Part shown: positions 1 through 9,078 of the stretch, piece by piece
Position numbering within the stretch: the stretch's first letter is position 1
How the letters are laid out: each line of letters begins with the position of its first letter
Assembly: GCA_016719055.1 (NCBI GenBank)
Contig: JADKAW010000058.1
Location: 1 to 64,000, forward strand
Direction: 5' to 3'
Origin: Candidatus Rhodoferax mariagerensis
GTDB lineage: Bacteria; Pseudomonadota; Gammaproteobacteria; Burkholderiales; Burkholderiaceae_C
DNA length: 64,000 nt
Made by a program: the position numbers and the translations under genes
Notes under the pieces: model-generated
What the model was told of the DNA's origin: nothing
Database searches by the model: none
Seen by the model: only the letters and a program-made list of their open reading frames with translations

Positions 1-730
1 GGTGCCACCCACCAATTCCACTTGCCAGTGCCGCATCGATGCCAGCACGTTGCGCCAGGCGCAGCGCCAGCACCTCGGCTCGGGTCACTTGGCGTGCGTC
101 CATCAGACCGGGAAACTTTCCGGAGCGCCAGGCGGCCATCCACATCGAGCACCGTGCACTTCTTGGGCCGCATCCCGCCAAGAGAAGTGCCCTTGCCTTG
201 TAGGTAGGTCAGGCTCCTCTGTGGTTTCATGTCCGCCCTCCACCGCCCGGACTGGCCCCCAAACAGGCGCTGCAGATCGACCAGCGGTGGGGTGCGACGC
301 TTTCTCCTCTACTGTTCTCGAAGCTGCTGTTGCCAAGTTGCAGACGCAGAGCGCCCATGCGACTGAAACTCATCGACTGCGCTGAGATAATCCAGCGCAT
401 TGAGCGCCTTCAAGTGGGGGATAGCTGGTTTGGCGTGCTTTTGGCACGTGCCCTGGCAATCACGCGGCGGTCCCTAGGCATCGGGTTCGGTGTCGGCCGG
501 CCAGGTGAAAACACGAGTCGTCACGGCTGGGCGCACGCCGGGACTGGTGCCCCTTGATCAGCATCAGGTCGGGACACCTCGAAGCGTGCCGGGTCATTCA
601 ACCAGGTGTTGTCATAGGCAAAAGCCGAGTATTCCCGTGCGCCGTCCTTCACGTAGGTGAGTTGTCCAAGGGGCTGTGCCTCTTTGCCGATGCACACCAT
701 CACCAGGCTCTTGAGCGCAGACACCGTCAT
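1..730 (-). pseudogene. HipA-family kinase remnant, frameshifted and cut by the window edge
   Basis: Read on the minus strand, pieces of a HipA-like serine/threonine kinase (toxin of type II HipBA pairs) appear in order but in different frames. An N-terminal segment at 730-521 contains LGQLTYVKDGAREYSAFAYD. It is followed by a stretch translating as FHLAWPADTEPDA, then ALNALDYLSAVDEFSRMGAL near 430-350, and then GTSLGGMRPK and RAEVLALRLAQRAGID near 190-20. These match the usual HipA order (N-terminal barrel, linker, start of the kinase core). A stop and at least two frame changes separate the pieces, and the catalytic half lies outside the window. The ATG at 730 overlaps the stop of the upstream HTH gene by four bases, the normal hipBA arrangement. 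Decay is likely real, but base errors cannot be excluded. Confidence 0.6.
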
Positions 731-1059
731 AAGGCCCCCGATTGATCATGCGTTTGACGCGTACGCACGCGTTTGGACACCTGCTCGTCCATCAGGCTCA
801 AGCCAATCTGGTCTTCACCGGTGTCAAGCAACTGGTTGAGCCGGTCAAGTTCACCAAAGACCTGCAGTGTGCGCGCGATGAAATGTATTGGAATACGTGG
901 GTCGCCCTTTTCAAGTCGGCGCACTGTCGCCAATGAGGCACCAATACGTTCGGCCAACGACGCTTGCGTGATGTGGCGACGTCGGCGCGCCAGTGAGAGG
1001 TCTCGCCCCAGTTTGGAAATGGCGCGTTCGACCGGTAAAGGAATGGGCAAAGTGATCAT
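727..1059 (-). CDS. HipB-like XRE-family helix-turn-helix antitoxin
   Basis: This 110-residue protein has a Cro/C1-type helix-turn-helix at about residues 18-75, with RRRHITQASLAERIGAS as the first helices and LATVRRLEKGDP as the recognition part. The C-terminal tail resembles the antitoxins that precede HipA kinases. In such pairs the antitoxin binds the toxin and represses its own operon. Its stop overlaps the start of the HipA remnant by four bases. The antitoxin frame is intact although its partner is broken, a common end state for these loci. A perfect 12-bp palindrome lies 18 bp upstream of the start and is a plausible operator. Confidence 0.7.
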   Translation of the reverse strand: MITLPIPLPVERAISKLGRDLSLARRRRHITQASLAERIGASLATVRRLEKGDPRIPIHFIARTLQVFGELDRLNQLLDTGEDQIGLSLMDEQVSKRVRTRQTHDQSGAL

Positions 1060-1076
1060 TTAAATATCTCTCAAGA

Positions 1077-1088
1077 TCACTTAAGTGA
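1077..1088. promoter_or_regulatory. Palindromic operator candidate upstream of the HipB-like gene
   Basis: TCACTTAAGTGA is a perfect 12-bp palindrome 18 bp upstream of the HipB-like start. It lies within a wider inverted repeat (GTGATC at 1053-1058 and GATCAC at 1075-1080). Autorepressing antitoxins of this type bind such sites; the assignment is inferred from position only. Confidence 0.4.
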
Positions 1089-1203
1089 CTTAATGGATCT
1101 GATAAGACGCATTATTGACTGAAGCGAGAGTGATATCAAGCGCCGCACAGCGACTGCGTTGGCAGCACGAAGATGACACCACGCTGATGCAGCCGAACAA
1201 AAT

Positions 1204-1263
1204 AGTCCGCCGGACTACCGAATTACCGGTAGTCAGATTACCGGCCTACCGGTAGCCGGCCGG
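1204..1263. repeat. Cluster of CTACCGGTAG-type palindromes before the chemosensory operon
   Basis: Within about 60 bp the motif ACCGGTAG and its complement recur (TTACCGGTAG, then CTACCGGTAGCCGGCCGG), together with GTCCGCCGGAC. The stretch can fold into several overlapping hairpins. It lies about 100 bp upstream of the first chemotaxis gene, in the 307-bp gap 1060-1366, where I see no gene. It could be a terminator, an mRNA structure or a protein-binding site; nothing in the sequence decides. Confidence 0.35.
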
Positions 1264-1366
1264 AAGCAGCAGCCCTACAGTGAATGTGTGCCCGATCTTC
1301 CTTCGAGCATGTCAGTCCGTTTACGACTGAAGTTTGAACGATCAACACATTTACAAGGAGCGCACC

Positions 1367-3289
1367 ATGGCGCTGGTCAAGAAGTTTTCTGTAGCCCCCG
1401 CAGCATCCACCTCTGACAGTGGCAAGCCCAGCGCCGCTGCCGCACGCGAGGCAGAGGTGCAGCGAAAAAAGGCACGCACCCTTGGCAAACAGCAACAAGC
1501 GGCCGAGCGCATTGCCACTGCCACCGGACAGTTATCGTCGGGCATCAACGAAGCCGCCTCGGCTGCCGAAGAGCTCAAGCGCGCCTCAGACCAGATTGCC
1601 ACCGGTGCTGAAGAAGCCTCGGGTGCGGCACAAGAGTCCACCGCTGCCTTTACCCAGGTGACCGGTGCCATTGCGCGCCAATTGCAAAACGCCGACATCA
1701 GCCAGGCCAAGATGGAAGTGTCACAGGTGCTGGTGGCCAAGACCGGCATCGACATTGGCAGCCTGATTTCCAATGTGGCGGTTGCTGGCCAGCGCCAGAT
1801 TGCCTCGGTGGCGATGGTGGTTGAGCTGGAAAAGCAAGCCGCCAACATTGGCGACATCGTCAAGGCGGTGGCACGGATTGCCGACCAGACCAACCTGCTG
1901 GCCCTGAACGCGGCCATTGAGGCCGCCCGCGCCGGCAAACATGGCAAAGGTTTTGCCGTGGTGGCCGATGAAGTTCGCACCCTGGCCGAAACCTCCGAGA
2001 AAAGCGCCAAGCAGATTCAAGACCTGGTGGGTCAAATCCAGCAAGATGTCAAAGCCATTGCCGACGGCATCAACGCTTCAGCCAAGGCGATTGAAGGTGA
2101 AGTTGAAAAAGGCAAGGTCATCACCGCCCAGCTTGAAGTCATTCGCACCGATGTGATTGAAGTGGTGCGCGGCATTACCGAGATTGCCACCGGTGCCAAA
2201 CAGTCGGATGCGGCGGCTGCACAGGCCCTCAAAGGCTCTGAAGAAATTGCCTCGGCCTCGGTGGAGCAATCTGCCGCTGCCGAAGAAACCACAAAAACCG
2301 TCGCCGAACAAACCCAGGCGCTAGCGGAATCAGAGCAGGCAGCGCAAGCCCTGTCTGAGCTGGCAGAAGATTTGAAGAACTCGACCGATGTGGCCAAGAG
2401 TGCCGAGCAAGTGGCTTCGTCTGCCGAAGAGTTGTCTTCTGCAGTGCAGGAAATCAACCGTGCCAGCGCTCAGATCATGGCCGCCATTGAGCAAATTCGC
2501 AAAGGGGCGCAAGTGCAGGCTGCCGCCTGCGAGGAGTCGTCCGCTGCGGTTAATCTGATTGAAAAAGGCGTGGAAGTGGCGCAACAACGCGCCAAGTTCA
2601 GCGGCGAGAAGCTGCAAAACATTCAGGCCTTGCTGGTCACCAACAAGACCTCGGTCGATGAGTTGATCCGGGGCATCACCACCTCAGTGCAAGGCACGCA
2701 GGGCAGCATCAAGCAGGTGAAAGACCTGGAGCAGGTGTCACGCCGCATTGACAAAATTGTCGGGGCCATCACCACGGTGTCGATCCAGACCAATATGCTG
2801 GCCGTCAATGGCTCGATTGAAGCGGCCCGCGCTGGCGAATTTGGCAAAGGCTTTGTGGTGGTATCGACCGATATTCGCAACCTGGCCCGTGACTCGGCCG
2901 AGAACGCTGACCGCATCAAAGACCTGGTGAAAGCGGTGCAAGACCAGATCAGCCTGGTGAGCACCGACCTGGAAGAAATCGTCAAGTCTGCCGTCAGCGA
3001 GGTTGAGCAAGCCAAAACCTCCACCACCAACCTGGACTTGATCGAAGCCGACATGATTGTGGTGAACAAGGGCACGCAAGAAATTCTGGCGGCATCGATG
3101 GAAATTGCCACCGCCATTGTGCAAGCCAAAAAGGGCATTGAGCAAATCGCGACCGCTGCGCAAGAAGCCGACAAGGCTTCCAATGAGGCGGCAGCGGCAG
3201 CGGCGCAGCAGTCCAAAGGCGCTGAAGAGCTGGCCTCGGCCATTGAAGAAATTTCCTCGCTGGCTGACGAACTGCAAAGCGCAGCCTGA
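1367..3289 (+). CDS. Soluble methyl-accepting chemotaxis protein with two signalling tips
   Basis: This is a 640-residue chemoreceptor-like protein. The start at 1367 is preceded by AAGGAG at good spacing; an upstream TTG at 1334 is less likely. No membrane segment or periplasmic domain is visible, so it should be cytoplasmic. It carries the conserved receptor hairpin tip twice. The first is at about residues 171-205 (QTNLLALNAAIEAARAG, then GFAVVADEVRTLAE). The second is at about 471-505 (QTNMLAVNGSIEAARAGEFG, then GFVVVSTDIRNL). The tip is where CheA and CheW bind. Alanine-, glutamate- and glutamine-rich coiled coil fills the rest. Ordinary receptors have one tip, so this looks like an internal duplication of the signalling domain. 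It is the first gene of the chemosensory cluster and is followed after 12 bp by a triple-CheW gene. Confidence 0.85.
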   Translation: MALVKKFSVAPAASTSDSGKPSAAAAREAEVQRKKARTLGKQQQAAERIATATGQLSSGINEAASAAEELKRASDQIATGAEEASGAAQESTAAFTQVTGAIARQLQNADISQAKMEVSQVLVAKTGIDIGSLISNVAVAGQRQIASVAMVVELEKQAANIGDIVKAVARIADQTNLLALNAAIEAARAGKHGKGFAVVADEVRTLAETSEKSAKQIQDLVGQIQQDVKAIADGINASAKAIEGEVEKGKVITAQLEVIRTDVIEVVRGITEIATGAKQSDAAAAQALKGSEEIASASVEQSAAAEETTKTVAEQTQALAESEQAAQALSELAEDLKNSTDVAKSAEQVASSAEELSSAVQEINRASAQIMAAIEQIRKGAQVQAAACEESSAAVNLIEKGVEVAQQRAKFSGEKLQNIQALLVTNKTSVDELIRGITTSVQGTQGSIKQVKDLEQVSRRIDKIVGAITTVSIQTNMLAVNGSIEAARAGEFGKGFVVVSTDIRNLARDSAENADRIKDLVKAVQDQISLVSTDLEEIVKSAVSEVEQAKTSTTNLDLIEADMIVVNKGTQEILAASMEIATAIVQAKKGIEQIATAAQEADKASNEAAAAAAQQSKGAEELASAIEEISSLADELQSAA

Positions 3290-3301
3290 GCAGACACCAT
3301 C

Positions 3302-4864
3302 ATGGCAACAGAAACACTTGAACAGCGGGTGGCTGAGTCGCCACCGCAAGACGACGGTCTGGACAACAGCATCTCTCAAACGCGCCAATTTGTGACCTTT
3401 ATCTCAGGTGGCGAAGTCTTTGCGGTTGACATGGCCCCGGTGCAGGAAATCATCCGCATGCCCGACGTGGTGCGGGTGCCCATGGCCCCCGCCACGCTCA
3501 ATGGGCTGGCGAATTTGCGCGGCAAGGTGCTGCCCATCATCTCGTTGCGGCGCCTGTTTGGCTTTGCCGAGCAAGCGCCTGACGATGCCACCCGTGCGGT
3601 GATCATCGATGTCGGGCAACCGCTGGGCTTTGTGGTGGACCGGGTGGCCAGCGTGGTGGGCGTGGAGCCACACCAGATTGAGGGCGTGGGTGCCATTCGC
3701 AGCGCGGTCGATACCGACTTGCTGTCGGGTCTGATCAAAGGCGTGGGGGGCCACGAAATGATCATGGTGCTTGACTTTGCCAAGCTGATTGGGCGCGAGT
3801 TTGCCCAAATGGCGAGCCAACAGCAAAACCTGGGGGTCGGCAGCGCCGCAACGGCCGATCTTGACCATGTGGAAGACGACGCGCTCAGCGACGAGCTGCA
3901 ACTGGTCAGCTTCAACGTGGCCGAGCAGGAGTACGCGATTGCCATTGAAGACGTGCAGGAAATCGTGCAGGTGCCCGAGACCATCATCCATGTGCCGCAC
4001 GCTGCGTCGCATGTGCTGGGGGTGATGACGCTGAGAAACCGCCTGCTGCCGCTGGTATGCCTGCGCCGCATGTTTGGCCTGGCTGAACAAGCGCTGGACG
4101 AAAAAAGCCGCATTGTGGTGCTGTCTTTGGGCAGTGCATCGGTGGGCGTGGCGGTTGACGGTGTCAGTGAAGTGCTGCGGGTGGCCAAGAGCTGTGTCGA
4201 TGCGATGCCAGCCTTGTTGGCCAAAGACGGTGATCTGACCGATATTTCCGAGATTTGCCGGCTCGACAACGGCAAGCGCCTGGTGTCAATCATTACCGTA
4301 GGCAACCTGTTTGACCATTCCGCCATCAAGGAGGCATTGACAACCATGAGCGAAGCCAAAACAGAGATGGGTCAGGAAGCGGTTGACGCAGACGACGACC
4401 AGGACGACGACGAGCAGGTGGTGGTGTTCCATCTCGACAAAGAAGAGTTTGGCGTGCCGATTCACAGTGTGCAGGAAATTGTGCGCGTGCCGGAGCAACT
4501 CATCCATGTGCCCAAAGCCCCGGCGTTTGTTGAAGGTGTGATCAACCTGCGCGGCAGCGTGCTGCCGGTGATTGACCTGCGCATGCGTTTGGGGCTACCC
4601 CGGCTGGAGCGCTCTGACCGCCAGCGCATCATGGTGTTTTTGATTGCCGAGGTGCGTACCGGCTTCATTGTTGACCAGGTCACCGAGGTGCTGAAGATTC
4701 CCCATGCAGCGATTGAGCCGTCGCCCCGCCTGTCCAACAGCCAGGGAAAAATCCTGGCCCGCATGGCCAATATGGAAAAGCAAAAGCGCATGGTGCAGTT
4801 GCTCGAACCCGCTTACCTGATTGAAGGTGATGAGTTGGAGTCGCTCTCGGGTGTGACCGCTTGA
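3302..4864 (+). CDS. Triple-domain CheW scaffold protein
   Basis: This 520-residue protein is built of three CheW domains in tandem, at roughly residues 27-165, 198-335 and 368-508. Each contains the CheW core pattern, for example VQEIIRMPDVVRVP, VQEIVQVPETIIHVP and VQEIVRVPEQLIHVP. Each is followed by an L(R)GxxLPxIxLR segment. CheW couples receptors to the CheA kinase. An acidic linker (VDADDDQDDDEQ) separates domains two and three. Three fused CheW units could bridge several receptor tips, which fits the two-tip receptor encoded just upstream. Single-domain CheW proteins are about 160 residues, so this is an unusually long version. No separate single cheW is present in the cluster. Confidence 0.88.
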   Translation: MATETLEQRVAESPPQDDGLDNSISQTRQFVTFISGGEVFAVDMAPVQEIIRMPDVVRVPMAPATLNGLANLRGKVLPIISLRRLFGFAEQAPDDATRAVIIDVGQPLGFVVDRVASVVGVEPHQIEGVGAIRSAVDTDLLSGLIKGVGGHEMIMVLDFAKLIGREFAQMASQQQNLGVGSAATADLDHVEDDALSDELQLVSFNVAEQEYAIAIEDVQEIVQVPETIIHVPHAASHVLGVMTLRNRLLPLVCLRRMFGLAEQALDEKSRIVVLSLGSASVGVAVDGVSEVLRVAKSCVDAMPALLAKDGDLTDISEICRLDNGKRLVSIITVGNLFDHSAIKEALTTMSEAKTEMGQEAVDADDDQDDDEQVVVFHLDKEEFGVPIHSVQEIVRVPEQLIHVPKAPAFVEGVINLRGSVLPVIDLRMRLGLPRLERSDRQRIMVFLIAEVRTGFIVDQVTEVLKIPHAAIEPSPRLSNSQGKILARMANMEKQKRMVQLLEPAYLIEGDELESLSGVTA

Positions 4865-4877
4865 AGGGCTTAAGTGC

Positions 4878-5951
4878 ATGATCAAGCTGTTGATCGTTGA
4901 CGACTCGGCGTTGATGCGCCGCCAGTTGACGCAAATTTTTGCAGATGCTGGCGACTTTGAGATCAGCCAGGCGCGCAATGGCCTGGACGCGGTGGAGCAA
5001 AACCGCACTTTTCAGCCCGATGTGGTCACGCTGGACATCAACATGCCTGAGATGGACGGCATTACCGCCCTGTCGCTGATGATGGCCGAGCGACCGGTAC
5101 CGGTGGTGATGGTGTCATCGCTCACCGAACAGGGTGCATTGGCCACTTTTGAAGCGCTCAACCTGGGGGCGGTGGACTACATTGCCAAACCGGGGGGCAC
5201 CATATCGCTCTCAATTGGCGACATCACCGATGAGCTGATTGCCAAAGTGCGTGCCGCCGCCCGCGCCCGCATCAAAGGCAAAAGACCAGGCTCCGCCGGT
5301 GGGCTGGTGCAGCGCCTGCGTGACGACAAACAAAAGGTCATTGGCCGCCCGTTGGCGCTGCGCCAGGGCGTGGGCAGCGCAGGCCTGGTGATCATTGGCG
5401 TGTCCACCGGTGGGCCACGCACACTGGAAGACATCTTGCCCCTGTTAGCGGCCAATTTTCCGTGGCCGATATTGGTGGCGCAACACATGCCGGGGGCCTT
5501 TACCAAGTCGTTTGCCGAGCGACTCAACAAGGTGTGCGCGCTGGAGGTGGTCGAGGCCGCCTCGCCCCTGCCGGTGCTGCCTGGCACCATCTACATTGCC
5601 AAAGGCGGGGCCGACATGGTGGTGGCGATGCGCGCTGGCCGCCTCACCGTATTGCCCAAGCCAGAGAACTCGCAGTACCTGTGGCACCCCTCGGTGGAGT
5701 TGTTGGGCCGCTCAGTACTAGAGCATTGCGACCCGGCGCGCGTCACCGCCGTGATGCTGACCGGCATGGGCAACGACGGCTCGGATGCCTTCACCGATAT
5801 CAAAAAACTGGGTGGCCAAACCATTGCCGAATCTGAAGCGACGGCGGTGGTGTTTGGCATGCCGCACGAGTTGATTGAAAAACGCGGTGCCAGTGTGGTG
5901 CTGGGCGCCGACAAAATTGCCGACCAACTCACCCTCTGGGCCGCACGCTGA
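4878..5951 (+). CDS. cheB: CheB, receptor glutamate methylesterase with receiver domain
   Basis: CheB removes methyl groups from receptor glutamates and so resets receptor activity. The protein has 357 residues. The N-terminal receiver domain shows the acidic pair D9-D10 and the phosphorylation site D53 in LDINMPEMDG. The C-terminal esterase domain contains the catalytic triad S176 (GVSTGGP), H203 (AQHMPG) and D300 (GMGNDG). The linker is rich in basic residues. It lies 13 bp after the triple-CheW gene, in the same direction, and is followed 11 bp later by a HEAT-repeat gene and then by cheR. No cheD is seen. Confidence 0.93.
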   Translation: MIKLLIVDDSALMRRQLTQIFADAGDFEISQARNGLDAVEQNRTFQPDVVTLDINMPEMDGITALSLMMAERPVPVVMVSSLTEQGALATFEALNLGAVDYIAKPGGTISLSIGDITDELIAKVRAAARARIKGKRPGSAGGLVQRLRDDKQKVIGRPLALRQGVGSAGLVIIGVSTGGPRTLEDILPLLAANFPWPILVAQHMPGAFTKSFAERLNKVCALEVVEAASPLPVLPGTIYIAKGGADMVVAMRAGRLTVLPKPENSQYLWHPSVELLGRSVLEHCDPARVTAVMLTGMGNDGSDAFTDIKKLGGQTIAESEATAVVFGMPHELIEKRGASVVLGADKIADQLTLWAAR

Positions 5952-5962
5952 AGGAGAAACCC

Positions 5963-6586
5963 ATGGCATTTGTCAAGCACAAAGACACCGAGATGGTGGA
6001 ACAGGAAGACCGAAAGCTGGCCAGGCAATGCCCTGACCTGCTGCTGAGTCTGGCGGACCCCAACGCCACCACCCGGCGCTGGGCGGCACGGGATTTGGTC
6101 AACTGCCCCGGTGCGGCCGCAGCGCTGGTGGCGCAACTCAAACTTGAACCGGAGCTGTCGGTGCGCGAGGTGATTCTGACCACCTTGACCCGCCTGGGTG
6201 ATGCCACGGCGGTGGCCGGTCTGGTGGATTGTTTGCGCAGTGAAGATGCCGCGCTGCGCAACGAAGCCATTGAGGCCATGAAACAGCTCCCCGACGAAGT
6301 GGCCCCCATCATGCACGGACTGCTCACTGACGCAGACCCCGATGTGCGCATTTTTTCTGTCAACGTGCTGGAGTCGCTGCGTCATCCGGATGTCGAGCTG
6401 TGGCTGATTGAGGTGATTACGCAAGATGCCCACGTCAACGTCTGCGCCACAGCAGTGGACTTGCTCAGTGAAGTCGGTAGCGCTGCCGCACTGGCCCCGC
6501 TACAGCAACTCAAAGCGCACTTTGAAGACGAGCCCTACATGCAGTTTGCCGCCAATCTGGCGCTGCGGCGCATCAACGAGAACTGA
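5963..6586 (+). CDS. HEAT-repeat protein of the chemosensory operon
   Basis: This 207-residue protein is made of short helical repeats of HEAT type, with patterns such as DPNATTRRWAARDLV, ELSVREVILTTLTRLGD, SEDAALRNEAIEAMKQL and DPDVRIFSVNVLESL. Each repeat is about 31 residues and the repeats fill residues 20-205. HEAT arrays serve as protein-binding surfaces. It lies between cheB and cheR with short gaps (11 and 7 bp), so it probably binds a component of this array. I know of no defined function for a HEAT protein in core chemotaxis, so the role is open. AGGAG precedes the start. Confidence 0.75.
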   Translation: MAFVKHKDTEMVEQEDRKLARQCPDLLLSLADPNATTRRWAARDLVNCPGAAAALVAQLKLEPELSVREVILTTLTRLGDATAVAGLVDCLRSEDAALRNEAIEAMKQLPDEVAPIMHGLLTDADPDVRIFSVNVLESLRHPDVELWLIEVITQDAHVNVCATAVDLLSEVGSAAALAPLQQLKAHFEDEPYMQFAANLALRRINEN

Positions 6587-6593
6587 GCCGAAC

Positions 6594-7436
6594 ATGGCCG
6601 CCATCACCATCACCGAAGACGAATTTCAAAAGTTTCGGGAGTATTTTTACCGCAAAACCGGCATCAACTTTGAGTCCACCAAGCGCTATTTTGTTGACAA
6701 ACGGCTGGTGGAGCGCATTGAGGCCACCGGCAACCCTGACTTTCGCAGCTACTTTGTCATGCTGCGTTTTCAGGTATCAGGTGACGAGGTGCAGCAACTC
6801 ACCAACCTGATGACGGTCAACGAGACTTATTTTTTGCGTGAGGAATACCAGTTTCAGTGCCTGGTGAACTCGATCCTGCCCGAGCTGGTCAAAAACAAGA
6901 CCGGCAACAGCCCGATCCGGATCTGGTGCATTCCATCGTCCTCGGGCGAAGAGCCTTACACCATCGCGCTGTACCTGATGGAGCGCTGGGCCGGTATTGC
7001 CAAGTGGGATGTTGAAATCATCTCGTCTGACATTGACACCAGCATCCTGCACAAGGCCCGCGTCGGGCGGTTTTCAACACGCTCGGTGCAGCATGTGCCC
7101 ACGCCCTGGCTGACCAAGTATTTCACCCGCCATGGTGATGAATACCAGATTGGTGATGACATTCGCCAGGCAGTTGAATTCACCCGCGTCAACCTGGCCG
7201 AGCCGTCCGACACCCGGCCGTACCGCAATTTTGATGTGATCTTTTGCCGCAATTTGCTGATTTACTTTGACGACGTGTCGCGCAAGTCAGCGGCCGAGAC
7301 TTTTTACGATGCGCTCAAACCCGGGGGCTTCATTTGCCTGGGCCACTCGGAGTCGATGAGCCGTATTTCATCGCTCTACAAAGTGCGCAAATTTCCTGAA
7401 GCCATTGTTTACCAAAAATCCCCGGAGGCTCGATGA
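6594..7436 (+). CDS. cheR: CheR, receptor glutamate methyltransferase
   Basis: CheR methylates receptor glutamates using S-adenosylmethionine. The 280-residue protein begins at ATG 6594; a longer frame from 6426 only overlaps the HEAT gene. The N-terminal helical domain contains YRKTGINFESTKRYFVDKRL. The methyltransferase domain contains MTVNETYFLRE, IRIWCIPSSSGEEPYTIAL (the SAM loop, usually CSTGEEPYT), the FDVIFCRNLLIYF motif and LKPGGFICLGHSES. The unusual IPSSSGEE variant keeps the GEE signature. It overlaps the following cheY by four bases, indicating coupled translation. Confidence 0.92.
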   Translation: MAAITITEDEFQKFREYFYRKTGINFESTKRYFVDKRLVERIEATGNPDFRSYFVMLRFQVSGDEVQQLTNLMTVNETYFLREEYQFQCLVNSILPELVKNKTGNSPIRIWCIPSSSGEEPYTIALYLMERWAGIAKWDVEIISSDIDTSILHKARVGRFSTRSVQHVPTPWLTKYFTRHGDEYQIGDDIRQAVEFTRVNLAEPSDTRPYRNFDVIFCRNLLIYFDDVSRKSAAETFYDALKPGGFICLGHSESMSRISSLYKVRKFPEAIVYQKSPEAR

Positions 7437-7804
7437 AACGCATCCTGATTGTGGATGATGCTGCCACGGTACGCATGTACCACCGCAACATCCTGGAAGA
7501 GGCTGGCTACCGCGTGTCCGAGGCCATCAATGGTGTTGAGGCCCTGGAAAAAGCCCTGCAAGACCACTTTGACCTCTACATTGTGGACATCAACATGCCC
7601 AAGCTCGACGGCTTTGGCCTGTTGCGCCAACTGCGCAGTGAAGACATTGCGCACGCGCCAGCCATCATGGTGTCCACCGAATCCAGCACCGACGACCAGG
7701 CGGCCGCCTTGCGCGCCGGGGCCAATTGCTACCTGACCAAGCCGGTCAAACCCGAGCAACTGTTAACCCATGTGCGTGTGCTGCTGGGAGAGCTTGGCTC
7801 ATGA
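7433..7804 (+). CDS. CheY-like single-domain response regulator (first copy)
   Basis: This is a stand-alone receiver domain of 123 residues. The acidic pair D8-D9, the phosphorylation site D52 (VDINMPKLDG), S81 (MVSTES) and K103 (LTKPVKP) are all in place. It overlaps cheR upstream (ATGA) and the CheA frame downstream (ATGA), so it is part of a tightly coupled block. Such regulators take phosphate from CheA. Which of the three receivers in this cluster is the output and which is a phosphate sink cannot be read from the sequence. Confidence 0.9.
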   Translation: MKRILIVDDAATVRMYHRNILEEAGYRVSEAINGVEALEKALQDHFDLYIVDINMPKLDGFGLLRQLRSEDIAHAPAIMVSTESSTDDQAAALRAGANCYLTKPVKPEQLLTHVRVLLGELGS

Positions 7805-9003
7805 ACCCCTTACTGGCGCAATTTTTGTCCGAAGCGCGCGACTTTTTGCAAGGCATTGGCGAAAAGCTGATGCAGCTCGAACAAGCCCCCGACGATGCCG
7901 AGCTGATGGTGGTGCTGTTCAGGTTGGTGCACACCTTGAAGGGCAACAGTGGGCTGTTTGAGTTTCCGGAAATGACGCGGGTGTTGCATGCCGGCGAAGA
8001 CCTGATGGATGGGGTGCGCCAGGGCCGGGTGACCTATTCACAGCCGCTGGCGGACCAACTGCTCGATGCGATGGACTTTGTCGGCCTGCTGTGCGATGAG
8101 ATTGAAGCCAACGGCTGCATGGATGCCAGCCGCGCCACCGATGCCGCGCAACTGGCCCAAGCGCTGCGCGCGCTGATCGTGACCCAGGCGGTGGCGCAAG
8201 CAGACCAGCCCGAAGGCCTTGACCCACTGCCACCAGGCAGTGTGCCCTTGCTTGCAGCGGCGCCCACGCCTGCCCAACTGCCGTTGGCCGACATGCCTGA
8301 GGCGGTGCGACTTGGCCGCTTTCAAGCATGCGCAAGCCGGTGACACCCTGCATTGGCTGGCCTACACGCCGATCGAAGAATGTTTTTTTCAAGGCGACGA
8401 TCCGTTTTTTAACGCGCGCCAAACCCCGGATATGTTGTGGTGTCGCATTGTGGCCAATGCGCCCTGGCCGGTGCTGGCCGAGCTGGATGCTTACCGCTGC
8501 GTGATCGAATTTCAATTGCTCACCACAGCGCCGCGCGCCGAGCTGCTGGAGCAATACCGCTATGTGCCAGACCAGGTTGCCATCGTCGAGGTAGCGCCCT
8601 TGTTTTTTGTCATTCCGCAGGGCGACCCCAATGGGGGCCCGGTGTACGAAGATTTTGTGGCTGATGCGCTGCAGCATCTGGCCGCCAACCATCTGCCGGC
8701 TCTCAAGCAGGCGGCCTTGACCATGCTGCACCTGAGCAACCCCGAGCTGTGGTTGTCGTCCGCCCTGCGCTGGTTGCTGGTGCTGCTGGAACACCAGCCG
8801 CAAGACAGGCAAGCTTTGCGCACCCTGATTGAGTCACTGCGCAGCCTGCGCCCGCCAGACTGGACCGCCCAGACCTTGGCCGTGACATTGGAGCCACCAG
8901 CGGAGCCGGCCATAACACCGGCACCAACGCCAGCGCCACGCGGAGCCAGTGTCAGAGCCTGTTGCTTGGTGCAACACGCTGACCGCCATGGAGCGCGCTG
9001 CCA

Positions 9004-9078
9004 TTCAATCAATCTATTGCTACAGCATATATAGCTGGTAGCGCTTTATTGACGGGGGCTAAGGCCGTTTTAGCCATT
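9004..9078 (+). repeat. Dispersed 55-bp element, copy in the cheA linker
   Basis: The stretch contains ATAGCTGGTAGCGC followed by GGGGGCTAAGGCC, the two conserved blocks of the family found at eight other places in this window. It lies where CheA has its flexible P2-P3 linker and brings in-frame stop codons. Confidence 0.6.
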
